NCBI GenBank assembly: GCA_031284195.1
Contig: JAITAI010000090.1
Span: 1 to 8,804 of the forward strand
Direction of reading: 5' to 3'
Length of the DNA stretch: 8,804 bases
Source: Treponema sp.
GTDB taxonomy: Bacteria > Spirochaetota > Spirochaetia > Treponematales > Breznakiellaceae
In this document: one piece after another, positions 1-6,736 of the stretch
Layout of the letters: every line of letters starts with the position of its first letter
Numbering within the stretch: position 1 is the first letter of the stretch
The notes under the pieces: generated by a model
What the model saw: only the letters and a program-made list of their open reading frames with translations
Told to the model about the DNA's origin: nothing
Databases searched by the model: none
Made by a program: the position numbers and the translations under genes

Positions 1-205
1 TCCCGTATCTTTTTAGAAAACCCCCGGGCAGCGTATACGCTAACCGGAGAGACCGGGGCGAACCGTATAGCCTTAAGCAGCAGAAAGCCGCCTGCCGGGT
101 ATAAGCGTTGGACCTGGAAGCTATGGGAAGCACAGAGCATGGCAGTATGCGGGATATGGTAAGCCCTAGATTGCAGAAAAAACCGGATCCCGTTATGCTG
201 ATCCT
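1..205 (+). pseudogene. IS630-family transposase remnant (N-terminal part, frameshifted)
   Basis: The first frame is open from the window edge to a TAA at 160-162. It reads through a segment containing LTGETGAN, then ALSSRKPPAGYKRWTWKLW. This matches the conserved helix-turn-helix linker of IS630-type transposases (family pattern: LTG..EA.IIALA...PPEG..RWTLRLL). The frame then runs into nonsense. A shift near 127-135 into the third frame gives STEHGSMRDMVSPRLQKK, which fits the next family block (IS.ETVRR.LKKN). The shifted frame ends at 207-209, inside the murC start. The catalytic DDE domain is absent, because murC begins immediately. So this is a dead fragment, truncated at its 3' side here and by the window edge on the left. 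The family call is by pattern recognition only. Confidence 0.62.
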
Positions 206-1660
206 ATGAACATGGCGGATCTGCCTAGCCGAAAGGGAGCACGGATATACTGTATCGGCATTAAGGGAACCGGAATGTGTGCCCTAGCCGAACTATTACA
301 CCATGCCGGGTTCCAGGTTTCCGGTTCCGACCGGCCAGAAGTCTTCTATACCGACCATATCCTCAAAGCCCTGGGAATTCCTTACTTTGAATCCTTTGAT
401 CCCCGCCACCTGCCAGAAGATGCGGAGCTGGTCATCTATTCTGCAGCCTATGCTCTGGAAACCAACCCGGAACTCATCAAAGCCCAGAACCGGGGACTTC
501 CCCTGCTCAAATATACCGATGCCCTGGGGGCCTATTCCGCAGGTTTTGACGCTTCCGGTATTGCCGGTGTCCATGGGAAGACCACCACCACTGCCATGGC
601 CGGAACGCTGATCCAAGGGGCCGGCCTTCCCGCCCAAATCCTCGCGGGAAGCGCAGTAGGCGCTTTTGGGGGACGTTCCACGCTCACCTTGGGAAACACC
701 TATTTTGTGGCCGAAACCTGTGAATACCGGCGGCATTTTCTTTCTTTTCATCCCCGGCGTATCGTTTTGACCAGTGTAGAATCAGATCATCAGGATTATT
801 ATCCCACTTACGAGTCGATCCGTGATGCCTTCCTTGAGTATGGCCGAAAACTGCCTCCTGGCGGGGAATTCATCTACTGCGCGGATGATCCGGGAGCTCG
901 GGAAGTGGCGAACCTCCTGAAACAGGAGACAGGGGGGAGGGAGTACCGGTTCATTCCCTACGGATTCACTGCTTCGGGAGCTTTTAGAATCCAATCCTAC
1001 GAGGTGGCCCATGAACAGGCCATGATGGTTCTGGCAGGTTTCCCTGACCCCTTATGGCTTCGGATCCCCGGACGGCATAGCGCCCTGAATGCCGCAGGGG
1101 CCTTAGCCTTGACCGATGCCCTGGTAAAGGCCGAAGCCCCCGGAGGCTGGCAGCAGGAACAGTGGGAAGGGGCACGCCAAAGCCTAGCCGCCTTTACCGG
1201 CAGTAAACGGCGCTCAGAGATCATCGGTGAACGGGGAGGTATCCTTTTTATGGACGATTATGGCCATCATCCCACTGCAGTGCGTTCCACCTTAGCAGGG
1301 CTCAAGGAGTTTTACCCGCAGCGCCGGCTGGTCCTGAGTTTCATGTCCCACACCTATACCCGGACCGCTTCCCTGCTGGATGAGTTTGCCGGATGTTTTG
1401 CCCAGGCAGATATAACGGTGCTCCATAAGATTTATCCCTCTGCTCGGGAATCCTCCTCTTTGGGGGTAAGCGGGGAGACCCTCTTTGCCAAAACCAAGGC
1501 CCGTCAAGATAAGGTGTACTATGTGGCAGAGCCGTTGGATGCGGTGGGGCTCCTCCGCGGGTTACTTCGTCCAGGGGATCTGTTTATTACCATGGGCGCC
1601 GGGGATAACTGGAAGCTCGGTCAGGCTCTGTTTGCTCAAGGTATCGAGGTATGGCCGTGA
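206..1660 (+). CDS. murC: UDP-N-acetylmuramate--L-alanine ligase
   Basis: A cytoplasmic ATP-dependent ligase that adds L-alanine to UDP-MurNAc, the first step of peptide stem synthesis in peptidoglycan. The 484 residues fit the family's usual 450-490. In order: N-terminal UDP-binding domain with GIKGTGM at 18-24; ATP P-loop GVHGKTTTT at 121-129; the acidic metal/ATP block AETCEY at 169-174 (the EACEY-type variant rather than the enterobacterial ADESD form); TSVESDHQDYY at 189-199; GRHSALNA at 289-296; C-terminal domain with DDYGHHPTAV at 350-359, HTYTRT at 382-387 and MGAGDNWKLG at 463-472. All core motifs are present, so it should be active. The start is ATG 206; ATG 212 is the alternative. 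Neither has a Shine-Dalgarno sequence. A weak promoter-like pair (TTGCAG 171-176, 17 bp, TATGCT 194-199) would put the transcript start almost at the ATG. It is followed by yicC in an overlapping arrangement. Confidence 0.96.
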   Translation: MNMADLPSRKGARIYCIGIKGTGMCALAELLHHAGFQVSGSDRPEVFYTDHILKALGIPYFESFDPRHLPEDAELVIYSAAYALETNPELIKAQNRGLPLLKYTDALGAYSAGFDASGIAGVHGKTTTTAMAGTLIQGAGLPAQILAGSAVGAFGGRSTLTLGNTYFVAETCEYRRHFLSFHPRRIVLTSVESDHQDYYPTYESIRDAFLEYGRKLPPGGEFIYCADDPGAREVANLLKQETGGREYRFIPYGFTASGAFRIQSYEVAHEQAMMVLAGFPDPLWLRIPGRHSALNAAGALALTDALVKAEAPGGWQQEQWEGARQSLAAFTGSKRRSEIIGERGGILFMDDYGHHPTAVRSTLAGLKEFYPQRRLVLSFMSHTYTRTASLLDEFAGCFAQADITVLHKIYPSARESSSLGVSGETLFAKTKARQDKVYYVAEPLDAVGLLRGLLRPGDLFITMGAGDNWKLGQALFAQGIEVWP

Positions 1661-2586
1661 AAAGCATGACCGGTTATGGGTACCATGAACAGCAGTACCC
1701 CGACTTTTCGGTTTCCGTGGAAATCAAGAGTTATAACAGCCGTTTTCTTGAACTCTTGGTGAATCTCCCCCCTTATTTTTCATCCCTGGAGCCTGCCATC
1801 CGAGGCTATTTAGGTACCTGGTGCAGACGGGGAAAGGTGGAAATCACCGTACGCTTTAAAGAACATAATGCGGCCTTTTCCGTTTCAGTGAACCGGGCCG
1901 CCGTGAAAGCCTATCGGGAGGCCCTGGAGGTTTTGGGGGAGATCTTCCAGAGTGACGAGAAGCCCAGTCTTGGGCTGGTGCTTGGATTGGAAGGGGTCTT
2001 GGGGATCGAAAAAAAACGGGATGATACAGGGTATTGGCAGCAGGTAGAATCGGTTTTAAGCGTTGCCCTAGCGCAATTTGACGCAGCCCGGGACCGGGAA
2101 GGGAAGCGGACCGAGGAGGATATCCTTTCCCATCTGACTTTGCTGGAGGCTTCGGTTAAAACCGTAACTTCCTATGCGCCTACCTTGGAGGTATTGATTC
2201 AAGAAAACCTCCGTAACCGCTTTATGGAACTTTTGAGAACCAGCGGTTTAGTATTCCCTGAGGGCGGAACCAGTACGCGGCCCGGGTTTACCCAGGTTGA
2301 TTGTACGAGCCTGGACAATCGGATCCTGGCAGAGACCGCAGTGTTGCTGATGAAATACACGATTTCAGAAGAGCTGGCCCGACTGAGCGCACACCTGGCG
2401 GAATTTCGCGCTGAAATGGAACGGAACCCCAGTCCTGGCAAGAAGCTGGATTTTCTCTGCCAGGAAATAAACCGGGAGGTCAATACCATCGGTTCCAAGG
2501 CCCCGCTCCTTGAGGTAAGCCGGGTAGTGGTAGATATGAAGGATGCCCTGGAAAACATCCGGGAACAACTGCGGAATGTGGAATAA
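1657..2586 (+). CDS. yicC: YicC/YloC family endoribonuclease
   Basis: A YicC/YloC-family protein. Members in E. coli and B. subtilis have been described as endoribonucleases, in E. coli linked to small-RNA turnover; it is cytosolic. The N-terminal signature KSMTGYG is followed by VSVEIKSYNSRFLEL, then LEPAIRGYL and RRGKVEITVRF. The C-terminus carries the other hallmark: DFLCQEINREVNTIGSKA and IREQLRNVE at the very end. Length is about 309 residues, close to the usual 290. Start choice: an ATG at 1651 gives MAVKSMTGYG, but GTG 1657 gives exactly the family N-terminus (M/V-K-S-M-T-G-Y-G). GTG 1657 also has GAGGT (1646-1650) six bases upstream, and it overlaps the murC stop as GTGA. I therefore prefer GTG. 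The junction implies translational coupling to murC. The stop is TAA 2584-2586. Confidence 0.95.
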   Translation: MKSMTGYGYHEQQYPDFSVSVEIKSYNSRFLELLVNLPPYFSSLEPAIRGYLGTWCRRGKVEITVRFKEHNAAFSVSVNRAAVKAYREALEVLGEIFQSDEKPSLGLVLGLEGVLGIEKKRDDTGYWQQVESVLSVALAQFDAARDREGKRTEEDILSHLTLLEASVKTVTSYAPTLEVLIQENLRNRFMELLRTSGLVFPEGGTSTRPGFTQVDCTSLDNRILAETAVLLMKYTISEELARLSAHLAEFRAEMERNPSPGKKLDFLCQEINREVNTIGSKAPLLEVSRVVVDMKDALENIREQLRNVE

Positions 2587-2608
2587 GGAACTAAGAGGCG
2601 GCTTGCAG

Positions 2609-2639
2609 CGGAGAATCGGTGGTTTGGTTCACCGCTCCG
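2609..2639 (+). terminator. possible murC-yicC transcript-end hairpin
   Basis: Starting 23 bases after the yicC stop, CGGAG (2609-2613) pairs with CTCCG (2635-2639) and CGGTG (2617-2621) pairs with CACCG (2630-2634), leaving a three-base bulge and an eight-base loop. There is no T-run after it, so it is not a canonical Rho-independent terminator. It may only be a 3' stabilising stem. Confidence 0.3.
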
Positions 2640-2855
2640 GGGTACTTACTTGGCCGAATAAAGAGGAGCCTTGAGCCCAGGGTTTGAATAGGCGAGGCAG
2701 GTTACAGGAACGCAGACCGCCCTTTATGCGGTTGAGGGTTCGGCGTACTACCAACTAAGCGCTTTCCCATAGGGGGCAGGAGGGGTCTGGGAATTACCAT
2801 GAGGGCTAATTACAGGTCGCCCCTTACATGTCCCCTGGATACCCTCATGACCCTT

Positions 2856-3101
2856 CTATACCAATAAAAAAAGAACATCCCCTAGGAACCGGTAGGCTCC
2901 ACCCATGACACCGGGGTCGTGGCCCGAAAACCCTATGCCGAATAGGGCAGGTTCATCCGGTTTGGACTTCCTTGCGTTCCTGTGGCCTATCAATGCGCCG
3001 GTACCGTTCCTGCAGGAACCTTCTGGTTTAGTTTTGACCCTGAACCCTCGTGCCGGATAGAGACACCGGGTTACAAGCCCTGGAAACCCGCTTAGGGTCA
3101 T
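2856..3101 (-). CDS. doubtful small ORF overlapping the end of yqeC
   Basis: An 81-codon frame starts at ATG 3101-3099, sharing ATGA with the yqeC stop. GGAAG lies five bases upstream of it on the minus strand, so translational coupling is possible. The product is rich in glycine and arginine, has no motif, signal peptide or membrane segment that I recognise, and does not match the other genes that usually accompany yqeC (yqeB or a MocA-type nucleotidyltransferase). It ends at TAG 2858-2856, just after a T7 run on the coding strand. Its whole span lies between the arms of the 12-bp inverted repeat, so it may be a fortuitous frame in repeat DNA. Confidence 0.18.
   Translation of the reverse strand: MTLSGFPGLVTRCLYPARGFRVKTKPEGSCRNGTGALIGHRNARKSKPDEPALFGIGFSGHDPGVMGGAYRFLGDVLFLLV
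2866..2900 (-). terminator. possible terminator of the lipoprotein-permease-yqeC transcript
   Basis: On the minus strand a six-pair stem, GGAGCC-TACC-GGTTCC (2900-2885, one G-U pair), is followed 12 bases later by seven T (2872-2866). The gap between stem and T-run is larger than in a standard intrinsic terminator. The location, about 200 bp past the yqeC stop and before the oppositely oriented yicC, is sensible for a transcript end. Confidence 0.3.
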
Positions 3102-3889
3102 GAGGCTTCCCATAGGATAGAAACCCGGTTTTGCTGGACGCTCCCCGCTATAATTCCCTGGAGTTCCCCAAGAAATGCCGGAGGAAGGAGGGAGAGGAGT
3201 TTCTCAGCATGTTCCAGCCCTTGAGCATCTTCGATTTGATTCAGAAACAGGATTTTCTTCCCCCGGGCTTCGCTGAAAAGCCCCTTGGAACCAGGTTTGT
3301 GTTCCTGGAGAGTACCGGTAATCACCGGTACCAGATGGTGGAGGCTGAGGGTTTCCCCAGGCTGGGCACCGGTAAGAGCGGAAAAAAGGGGAAGCCGGTG
3401 TATGAGACCCCCTGAAACCGGGAGGCCCACCGGCCACAAGGGCAGGATACCGATGGTGAGGGTGGTATAGACCGGGATCACCGGTTCATAGGCTGCCCAT
3501 GCTTTGAGGGGTAATCTCCGGGAGCCGTCTCCTTCGATGAGCATCTGGTCAAAGTACGGAACCAGGGATGCGAGTAGGTCCGGCGGTAGAGCGCCGTATT
3601 TACCGGAAACCTCATCCTGTATTCCCGCGAGACTTATCCCCACCGGAGATTCCCAGGAACGGTGCGGTACCCCACGGCCGTCTAGGAGGTAATCGTATAA
3701 GCCTGCTTCCTGGGGCGGGAAAAACATCCGGGTGGTAGTGGTAACCAAGGTTTTTTGATGCCGGCCGTGCTGGGCAAGACGCCAGATGAGGGAGGTTTTC
3801 CCCCCGCTGCCGATGACGGTGATTACCTGGGGTTTCGAGGTTTTCCATCGTTCTCCATAGGCGGTAAGGAGGGTTTTGTATAATGGCAT
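3098..3889 (-). CDS. yqeC: YqeC family selenium-dependent molybdenum hydroxylase accessory protein
   Basis: A cytosolic P-loop protein of the YqeC family. By genome context this family belongs to the maturation of selenium-dependent molybdenum hydroxylases (xanthine dehydrogenase-like enzymes carrying a labile selenium ligand); its exact reaction is not established. The 263 residues match the family length. Motifs: GSGGKTS at 27-33 (nucleotide-binding loop), VTTTTRMF at 49-56, EGDGSRRLPLKAW at 119-131 followed by EPVIP, and a C-terminal LNQIED plus GIIAGS block. The longer frame begins at ATG 3964, but ATG 3889 is preceded by GGAGA about seven bases upstream (minus strand) and gives the family-like N-terminus MPLYKTLL, so I use it. 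It lies 88 bp after the permease gene, same strand, probably the same transcript. No hydroxylase, yqeB, mocA or selenium genes are visible in the window. Confidence 0.88.
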   Translation of the reverse strand: MPLYKTLLTAYGERWKTSKPQVITVIGSGGKTSLIWRLAQHGRHQKTLVTTTTRMFFPPQEAGLYDYLLDGRGVPHRSWESPVGISLAGIQDEVSGKYGALPPDLLASLVPYFDQMLIEGDGSRRLPLKAWAAYEPVIPVYTTLTIGILPLWPVGLPVSGGLIHRLPLFSALTGAQPGETLSLHHLVPVITGTLQEHKPGSKGLFSEARGKKILFLNQIEDAQGLEHAEKLLSLLPPAFLGELQGIIAGSVQQNRVSILWEAS

Positions 3890-3977
3890 AGGTCTTCTCC
3901 TGGAAGCATATCTTGCGGAGTCGGTTATGGACGCCACGGGGATGAAGACCCGCATGTCCCCCATCTCAAAGGCGCTT

Positions 3978-4922
3978 CTATTTCATCCGGATTCTCGGAT
4001 CCAACATTTGTATGCCGATGTCTACCAGGGTATTCGCCAGTATCACCATACAGGCAATGTACACCACTAGGGTCTGGATCATCGGATAATCCCGGGACAT
4101 GATAGAGGCGATCAGCAATCGGCCTATACCCGGTATGGTAAAGACCTGTTCAATCACGATGCTGCCGGAAAAAATCTCGCCGATGATCATCCCCAGGACC
4201 GTAAGCGCAGGGATAAAGGCATTTTTCAACACATGCCGGTACAGTACCCAGGTCCGGGACGCTCCTTTGCTGTAGGCAGTACGGACATAATCGCTGCGTA
4301 GCTGCTGCAAAAGAGAACCTCGCAAGAACTTGATCACCACTGCGGCATTGGGTATGGCAATGGCTAAGGCTGGGAACAGGAGGTACCGCAAAAACCCGAT
4401 GAAATCTTCTTGGTAAGACACATACGCACCGGGGATGAAGCATTTCAGCAAGAGTCCAAATACCCATATAAACAAGACCCCTAAAAAAAAGCCCGGCAGC
4501 GCAATGGTGACGGTACTCAGGGTATTCACCATCCGATCCAGGAAGGAACCTTCCTTATAGGCCGAGAGCAAGGCTATGGGAATGGCCATAAGGCAGATCA
4601 ACAAAAGGGACAGGGATGCCAGGGTAAGGGTAACCGGCACCCGTTCCCGGATCATACCTGCGATGGATGCCCCCCGGAACCGTACTGAATTGCCCAGATT
4701 CCCTGAGAGAAAACGCCCAAGCCACCGGCCGTACTGGACCACCAGGCTCCGGTCTAGGCCCAGTTCCTTACGCACCGCGGTAATTTGTTCATCCGTGGCT
4801 TCGATACCCAGCATCAGACTGACCGGATCTCCGGGGATGAGGGTAAAAGCCGCAAAAGTGAGTACCGACACTAAAAATAACGTCAAAACCGTAATGATGA
4901 GCCGGGTACCGAGGAAATACAT
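3978..4922 (-). CDS. DppB/OppB-type ABC transporter permease
   Basis: An inner-membrane permease of the dipeptide/oligopeptide/nickel (family-5) importer class. The 314 residues are typical. The N-terminal membrane helix at about 6-28 ends in the family block FTLIPGDPVSLMLG. A periplasmic stretch with GLDRSLVVQYGRWL follows (55-68), then about five further helices (98-121, 135-160, 179-199, 237-258, 282-302). The cytoplasmic EAA loop that contacts the ATPase is clear: DYVRTAYSKGASRTWVLYRH at 211-230, then NAFIPALT. FTIPGIGRLL at 261-270 and the terminal LDPRIR are also standard. ATG 4922 has GGGAG six bases upstream on the minus strand. It follows the solute-binding gene by 78 bp. The expected partner permease (DppC type) and ATPases do not follow; yqeC does. 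The stop codon is TAG. Confidence 0.95.
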   Translation of the reverse strand: MYFLGTRLIITVLTLFLVSVLTFAAFTLIPGDPVSLMLGIEATDEQITAVRKELGLDRSLVVQYGRWLGRFLSGNLGNSVRFRGASIAGMIRERVPVTLTLASLSLLLICLMAIPIALLSAYKEGSFLDRMVNTLSTVTIALPGFFLGVLFIWVFGLLLKCFIPGAYVSYQEDFIGFLRYLLFPALAIAIPNAAVVIKFLRGSLLQQLRSDYVRTAYSKGASRTWVLYRHVLKNAFIPALTVLGMIIGEIFSGSIVIEQVFTIPGIGRLLIASIMSRDYPMIQTLVVYIACMVILANTLVDIGIQMLDPRIRMK

Positions 4923-4938
4923 CGGAAGCTCCCTAAAC

Positions 4939-4959
4939 CATAGCCCGCCTTCAGCTATG
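4939..4959 (-). other. small stem-loop between lipoprotein and permease genes
   Basis: CATAGC and GCTATG pair (six pairs, nine-base loop) in the 78-bp gap. A stem here could stabilise the upstream lipoprotein message and lower permease expression, as is common for binding-protein genes, but it is short and has no T-run. Confidence 0.25.
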
Positions 4960-5000
4960 ACTTGTGTTACTATACCCTCTTTTCCAGATGAACCGTCACT

Positions 5001-6554
5001 TCATTGAAGTCGATAGATCGCCGAAACATCGTAAACATACAAAGGGTAACTCACTATACCCCCAAAACGGCCTTTGGGGAAGGTCCAAAACCCCCAGATA
5101 TCCTGGATATAGACGCTAGCGGCCTCTGCTGAAATAATCTGCTGGGCCTGCCGGTACAGGGCAATACGCTGCTGTTCATCGGGCTCAACTAAAATCGCAT
5201 CGTACACCGCATCGTATGCGGGATTGTTGAAATTCACGAAATTACTTCCCGCATTAGAACGGTACCGTTCCAGAAAACTCCGAGGGGAAACCTGGGGAGC
5301 ATCTAAGGAGATGATGGTTCCCTGATACCGGCGCCCCCGGTATACATCAGCTAACCAGGTTGCCCAATCTACCAACTTAATAGTAGCGCTAACCCCAATG
5401 TTCGCCAGTTGGTTCACCACCACCTGGGCAGTATCCACATGCATGGTGTAATTTGCAGGAACCGTGATTTCTAGGGAAAAGCCCCTGCCATAACCGGCCT
5501 CGGCCAGGAGTTCCTGAGCCTTCTGGATATCCACCGGGTAGGGATTCTTCAATGAAGTATCGTAATAGCTGCTTAGCCCTGGAATGAGGGGACTTCCCGA
5601 TGGTTCGCCCATGCCATAGAAGGCAGTATCGATAATCTGGGTTATATCCACTGCATAGCAAATAGCCTGGCGCACCCGTACATCATCCAGGGGCTTCACC
5701 GCATTGTTTAGAGCCAAGAGTTGCACTGAATTAGAAGGGCTCGGTAGCATGTCAAAACGGTTCGGATCCAATTGTTGGACAAGGGCGCTGGTAATACTCG
5801 CGGCGTCGATATTACCCCCTTGTAAAGCTAAGAGTAACGCATCAGAATCCGCAGTGAAGACATAGGTAACCTGGTCCAAGTGAGGTACCCCTTCCTGCCA
5901 ATAGTGGGGATTTTTTACCAGCACTAGGGACTGCTGAGTCGTATAAGTTGCAATGGAGAAGGGACCGGTACCGATGGGGGTTCCCTCCCGATCTGGATGG
6001 TGCTTCGGCACGATGCCGATGGTAAGATAGGGCAAAAATTCGGGATCCGGCGACTTCAAGGTAATGGTGATATCCTGATCCGAGGTTTGCTCGACCCTAG
6101 CGATCCGGTTAAACCCGGTAAAACCCGCTTGCATAGCCGTATCCAAGGTAAAGACCACATCTTCGGCTTGTACTGCGGATCCGTTGTGGAATTTCACCCC
6201 AGGGCGTAGTCTAAAGGCGTATACCAGACCATCCTGTTTAATCTCGTACTGGTCAGCCACCGCAGGCTGGAAATTGCCCTGGGTATCTGGCTTCACCAGT
6301 CCTTCAAAGACGTTAAAAAGAATACTCCTGCCATCGGCGGTGTTAGAGGGGCTTAACGGGTCCAGCGTAGCAGGTTCGGTGGTAATCCCAAAGCGTAGTT
6401 CCCCCCCCTCAAGAGGCGTACTGCTTAGGGCTGGAGCACTGGTACTTTGGCTGGCCTGGTCTTGGGGGGTGGTTTGGTTCCGGGAGCAGGATTCCAGGAC
6501 CCCCAAGAATCCCAGTACAAGCAGGGTACTTATTCGACGTTTCTTGTTCATCAT
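5001..6554 (-). CDS. family-5 extracellular solute-binding lipoprotein of an ABC importer
   Basis: A substrate-binding protein of the SBP_bac_5 family (dipeptide, oligopeptide, nickel or glutathione type), 517 residues, as usual. The N-terminus is a lipoprotein signal: KKRR at 4-7, a hydrophobic stretch at 9-20, then LESC with the lipidated cysteine at 23. The E and S before the cysteine fit a relaxed spirochaetal lipobox rather than the E. coli consensus. A Q/S/T-rich linker follows to about 48, then GGELRFGITTEPATLDPL, EGLVKPDTQGNFQPAVAD, and the family signature RPGVKFHNG..VQAEDVVFTLD at 117-138. Later come GTGPF and VRQAICYAVD-type blocks. The ligand cannot be read from sequence. Start: ATG 6554 or the adjacent ATG 6551; GGAG lies about 14 bases upstream, rather far. 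Transcription is from the promoter at 6616-6644. The permease gene follows 78 bp downstream. Confidence 0.95.
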   Translation of the reverse strand: MMNKKRRISTLLVLGFLGVLESCSRNQTTPQDQASQSTSAPALSSTPLEGGELRFGITTEPATLDPLSPSNTADGRSILFNVFEGLVKPDTQGNFQPAVADQYEIKQDGLVYAFRLRPGVKFHNGSAVQAEDVVFTLDTAMQAGFTGFNRIARVEQTSDQDITITLKSPDPEFLPYLTIGIVPKHHPDREGTPIGTGPFSIATYTTQQSLVLVKNPHYWQEGVPHLDQVTYVFTADSDALLLALQGGNIDAASITSALVQQLDPNRFDMLPSPSNSVQLLALNNAVKPLDDVRVRQAICYAVDITQIIDTAFYGMGEPSGSPLIPGLSSYYDTSLKNPYPVDIQKAQELLAEAGYGRGFSLEITVPANYTMHVDTAQVVVNQLANIGVSATIKLVDWATWLADVYRGRRYQGTIISLDAPQVSPRSFLERYRSNAGSNFVNFNNPAYDAVYDAILVEPDEQQRIALYRQAQQIISAEAASVYIQDIWGFWTFPKGRFGGIVSYPLYVYDVSAIYRLQ

Positions 6555-6615
6555 CTTGGCGTATGCGACTCCTTCGGCGTAAAGTTTAACATAGTAAATA
6601 CTTATATTTTATATG

Positions 6616-6644
6616 ATTATACCATAATAAGCATTATTATACAA
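6616..6644 (-). promoter_or_regulatory. sigma70-type promoter of the solute-binding lipoprotein gene
   Basis: On the minus strand TTGTAT (6644-6639) and a perfect TATAAT (6621-6616) are separated by exactly 17 bp. The -10 is preceded by TGG, an extended -10 element. The predicted transcript start is near 6608, giving a leader of about 55 bases before ATG 6554. The surrounding 6589-6645 is strikingly AT-rich compared with the coding regions. Confidence 0.75.
6624..6640. promoter_or_regulatory. palindromic operator-like site in the promoter spacer
   Basis: ATAATAA-GCA-TTATTAT is a perfect 7-bp inverted repeat around a 3-bp centre. It fills the spacer and touches the -35 element, so a dimeric regulator bound here would block polymerase. 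The AT-rich sequence could also form such a palindrome by chance. No regulator gene is in the window. The neighbouring degenerate promoter copy lacks it. Confidence 0.4.
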
Positions 6645-6679
6645 GAGGACGTACAAAACCCAGGGTTTGTATTTACTTT

Positions 6680-6708
6680 TGTAATTCCTTATCAAACAAG
6701 GAATTACA
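6680..6708. repeat. 11-bp perfect hairpin upstream of the lipoprotein promoter
   Basis: TGTAATTCCTT (6680-6690) and AAGGAATTACA (6698-6708) are exact complements around the loop ATCAAAC. The stem is strong, with no proper T-run on either strand, so it is either an imperfect bidirectional terminator shielding the lipoprotein promoter or a regulator site. It lies 36 bp upstream of the -35 element. Confidence 0.55.
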
Positions 6709-6736
6709 TTCCCAAAGATCTCTTCTTAGATAGATT

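Larger units (their letters stand above)
2587..3097. other. convergent intergenic spacer
   Basis: About 510 bp between the ends of yicC (plus) and yqeC (minus). I see no recognisable conserved protein and no tRNA. It holds the hairpin at 2609-2639; a small stem ACCGC-CTTTATG-CGGT-like at about 2717-2733; a 22-codon ORF at 2799-2867; an A7 run at 2866-2872; a perfect 14-bp palindrome GTTCCTGCAGGAAC at 3006-3019; and a 12-bp inverted repeat whose outer arms are 2843-2854 and 3094-3105. Two similar short stretches, 3055-3072 and 3115-3130 (GGATAGAgAC.CCGG type), lie 60 bp apart, the second inside the end of yqeC. The palindrome and repeats suggest decayed mobile or repetitive DNA rather than a gene. 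Confidence 0.5.
2843..3105. repeat. 12-bp inverted repeat bracketing a 263-bp segment
   Basis: CCTCATGACCCT at 2843-2854 is the exact reverse complement of AGGGTCATGAGG at 3094-3105. The right arm contains the yqeC stop codon. The segment between is the doubtful ORF described separately. The flanks show no target duplication (CTGGATAC on the left, CTTCCCAT on the right). It may be a MITE-like relic, or chance, since a 12-bp match over 250 bp is unlikely but not impossible. Confidence 0.4.
6589..6659. repeat. promoter-region repeat, copy 1
   Basis: This copy carries the lipoprotein promoter. Its first 33 bases (6589-6621) match 6994-7026 at 30 of 33 positions. Its far end shares TACAA-A-type sequence and GTACAAAAC (6651-6659) with copy 2 (7050-7058). 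The middle differs, and copy 2 is six bases shorter. Confidence 0.65.

Noticed and set aside
2640..2860. Possible tRNA or small structured RNA in the convergent spacer
   Set aside because: No T-loop GGTTCRA-type box or cloverleaf could be found, and the local stems are short.
2799..2867. 22-codon ORF with AGGAGGGG upstream (2778-2785)
   Set aside because: The ribosome-binding-like sequence is 13 bases from the ATG, too far, and the peptide is short with no recognisable feature.
4576..5007. 143-codon plus-strand frame opposite the permease gene
   Set aside because: It is antisense to the strongly supported DppB-type permease; arginine-rich and without a family match.
6661..6700. CAGGGTTTGT at 6661 as the left end of the ISAs1 element
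   Set aside because: No matching inverted copy exists at the right end. The true ends are the perfect 19-bp repeats at 7187-7205 and 8544-8562.
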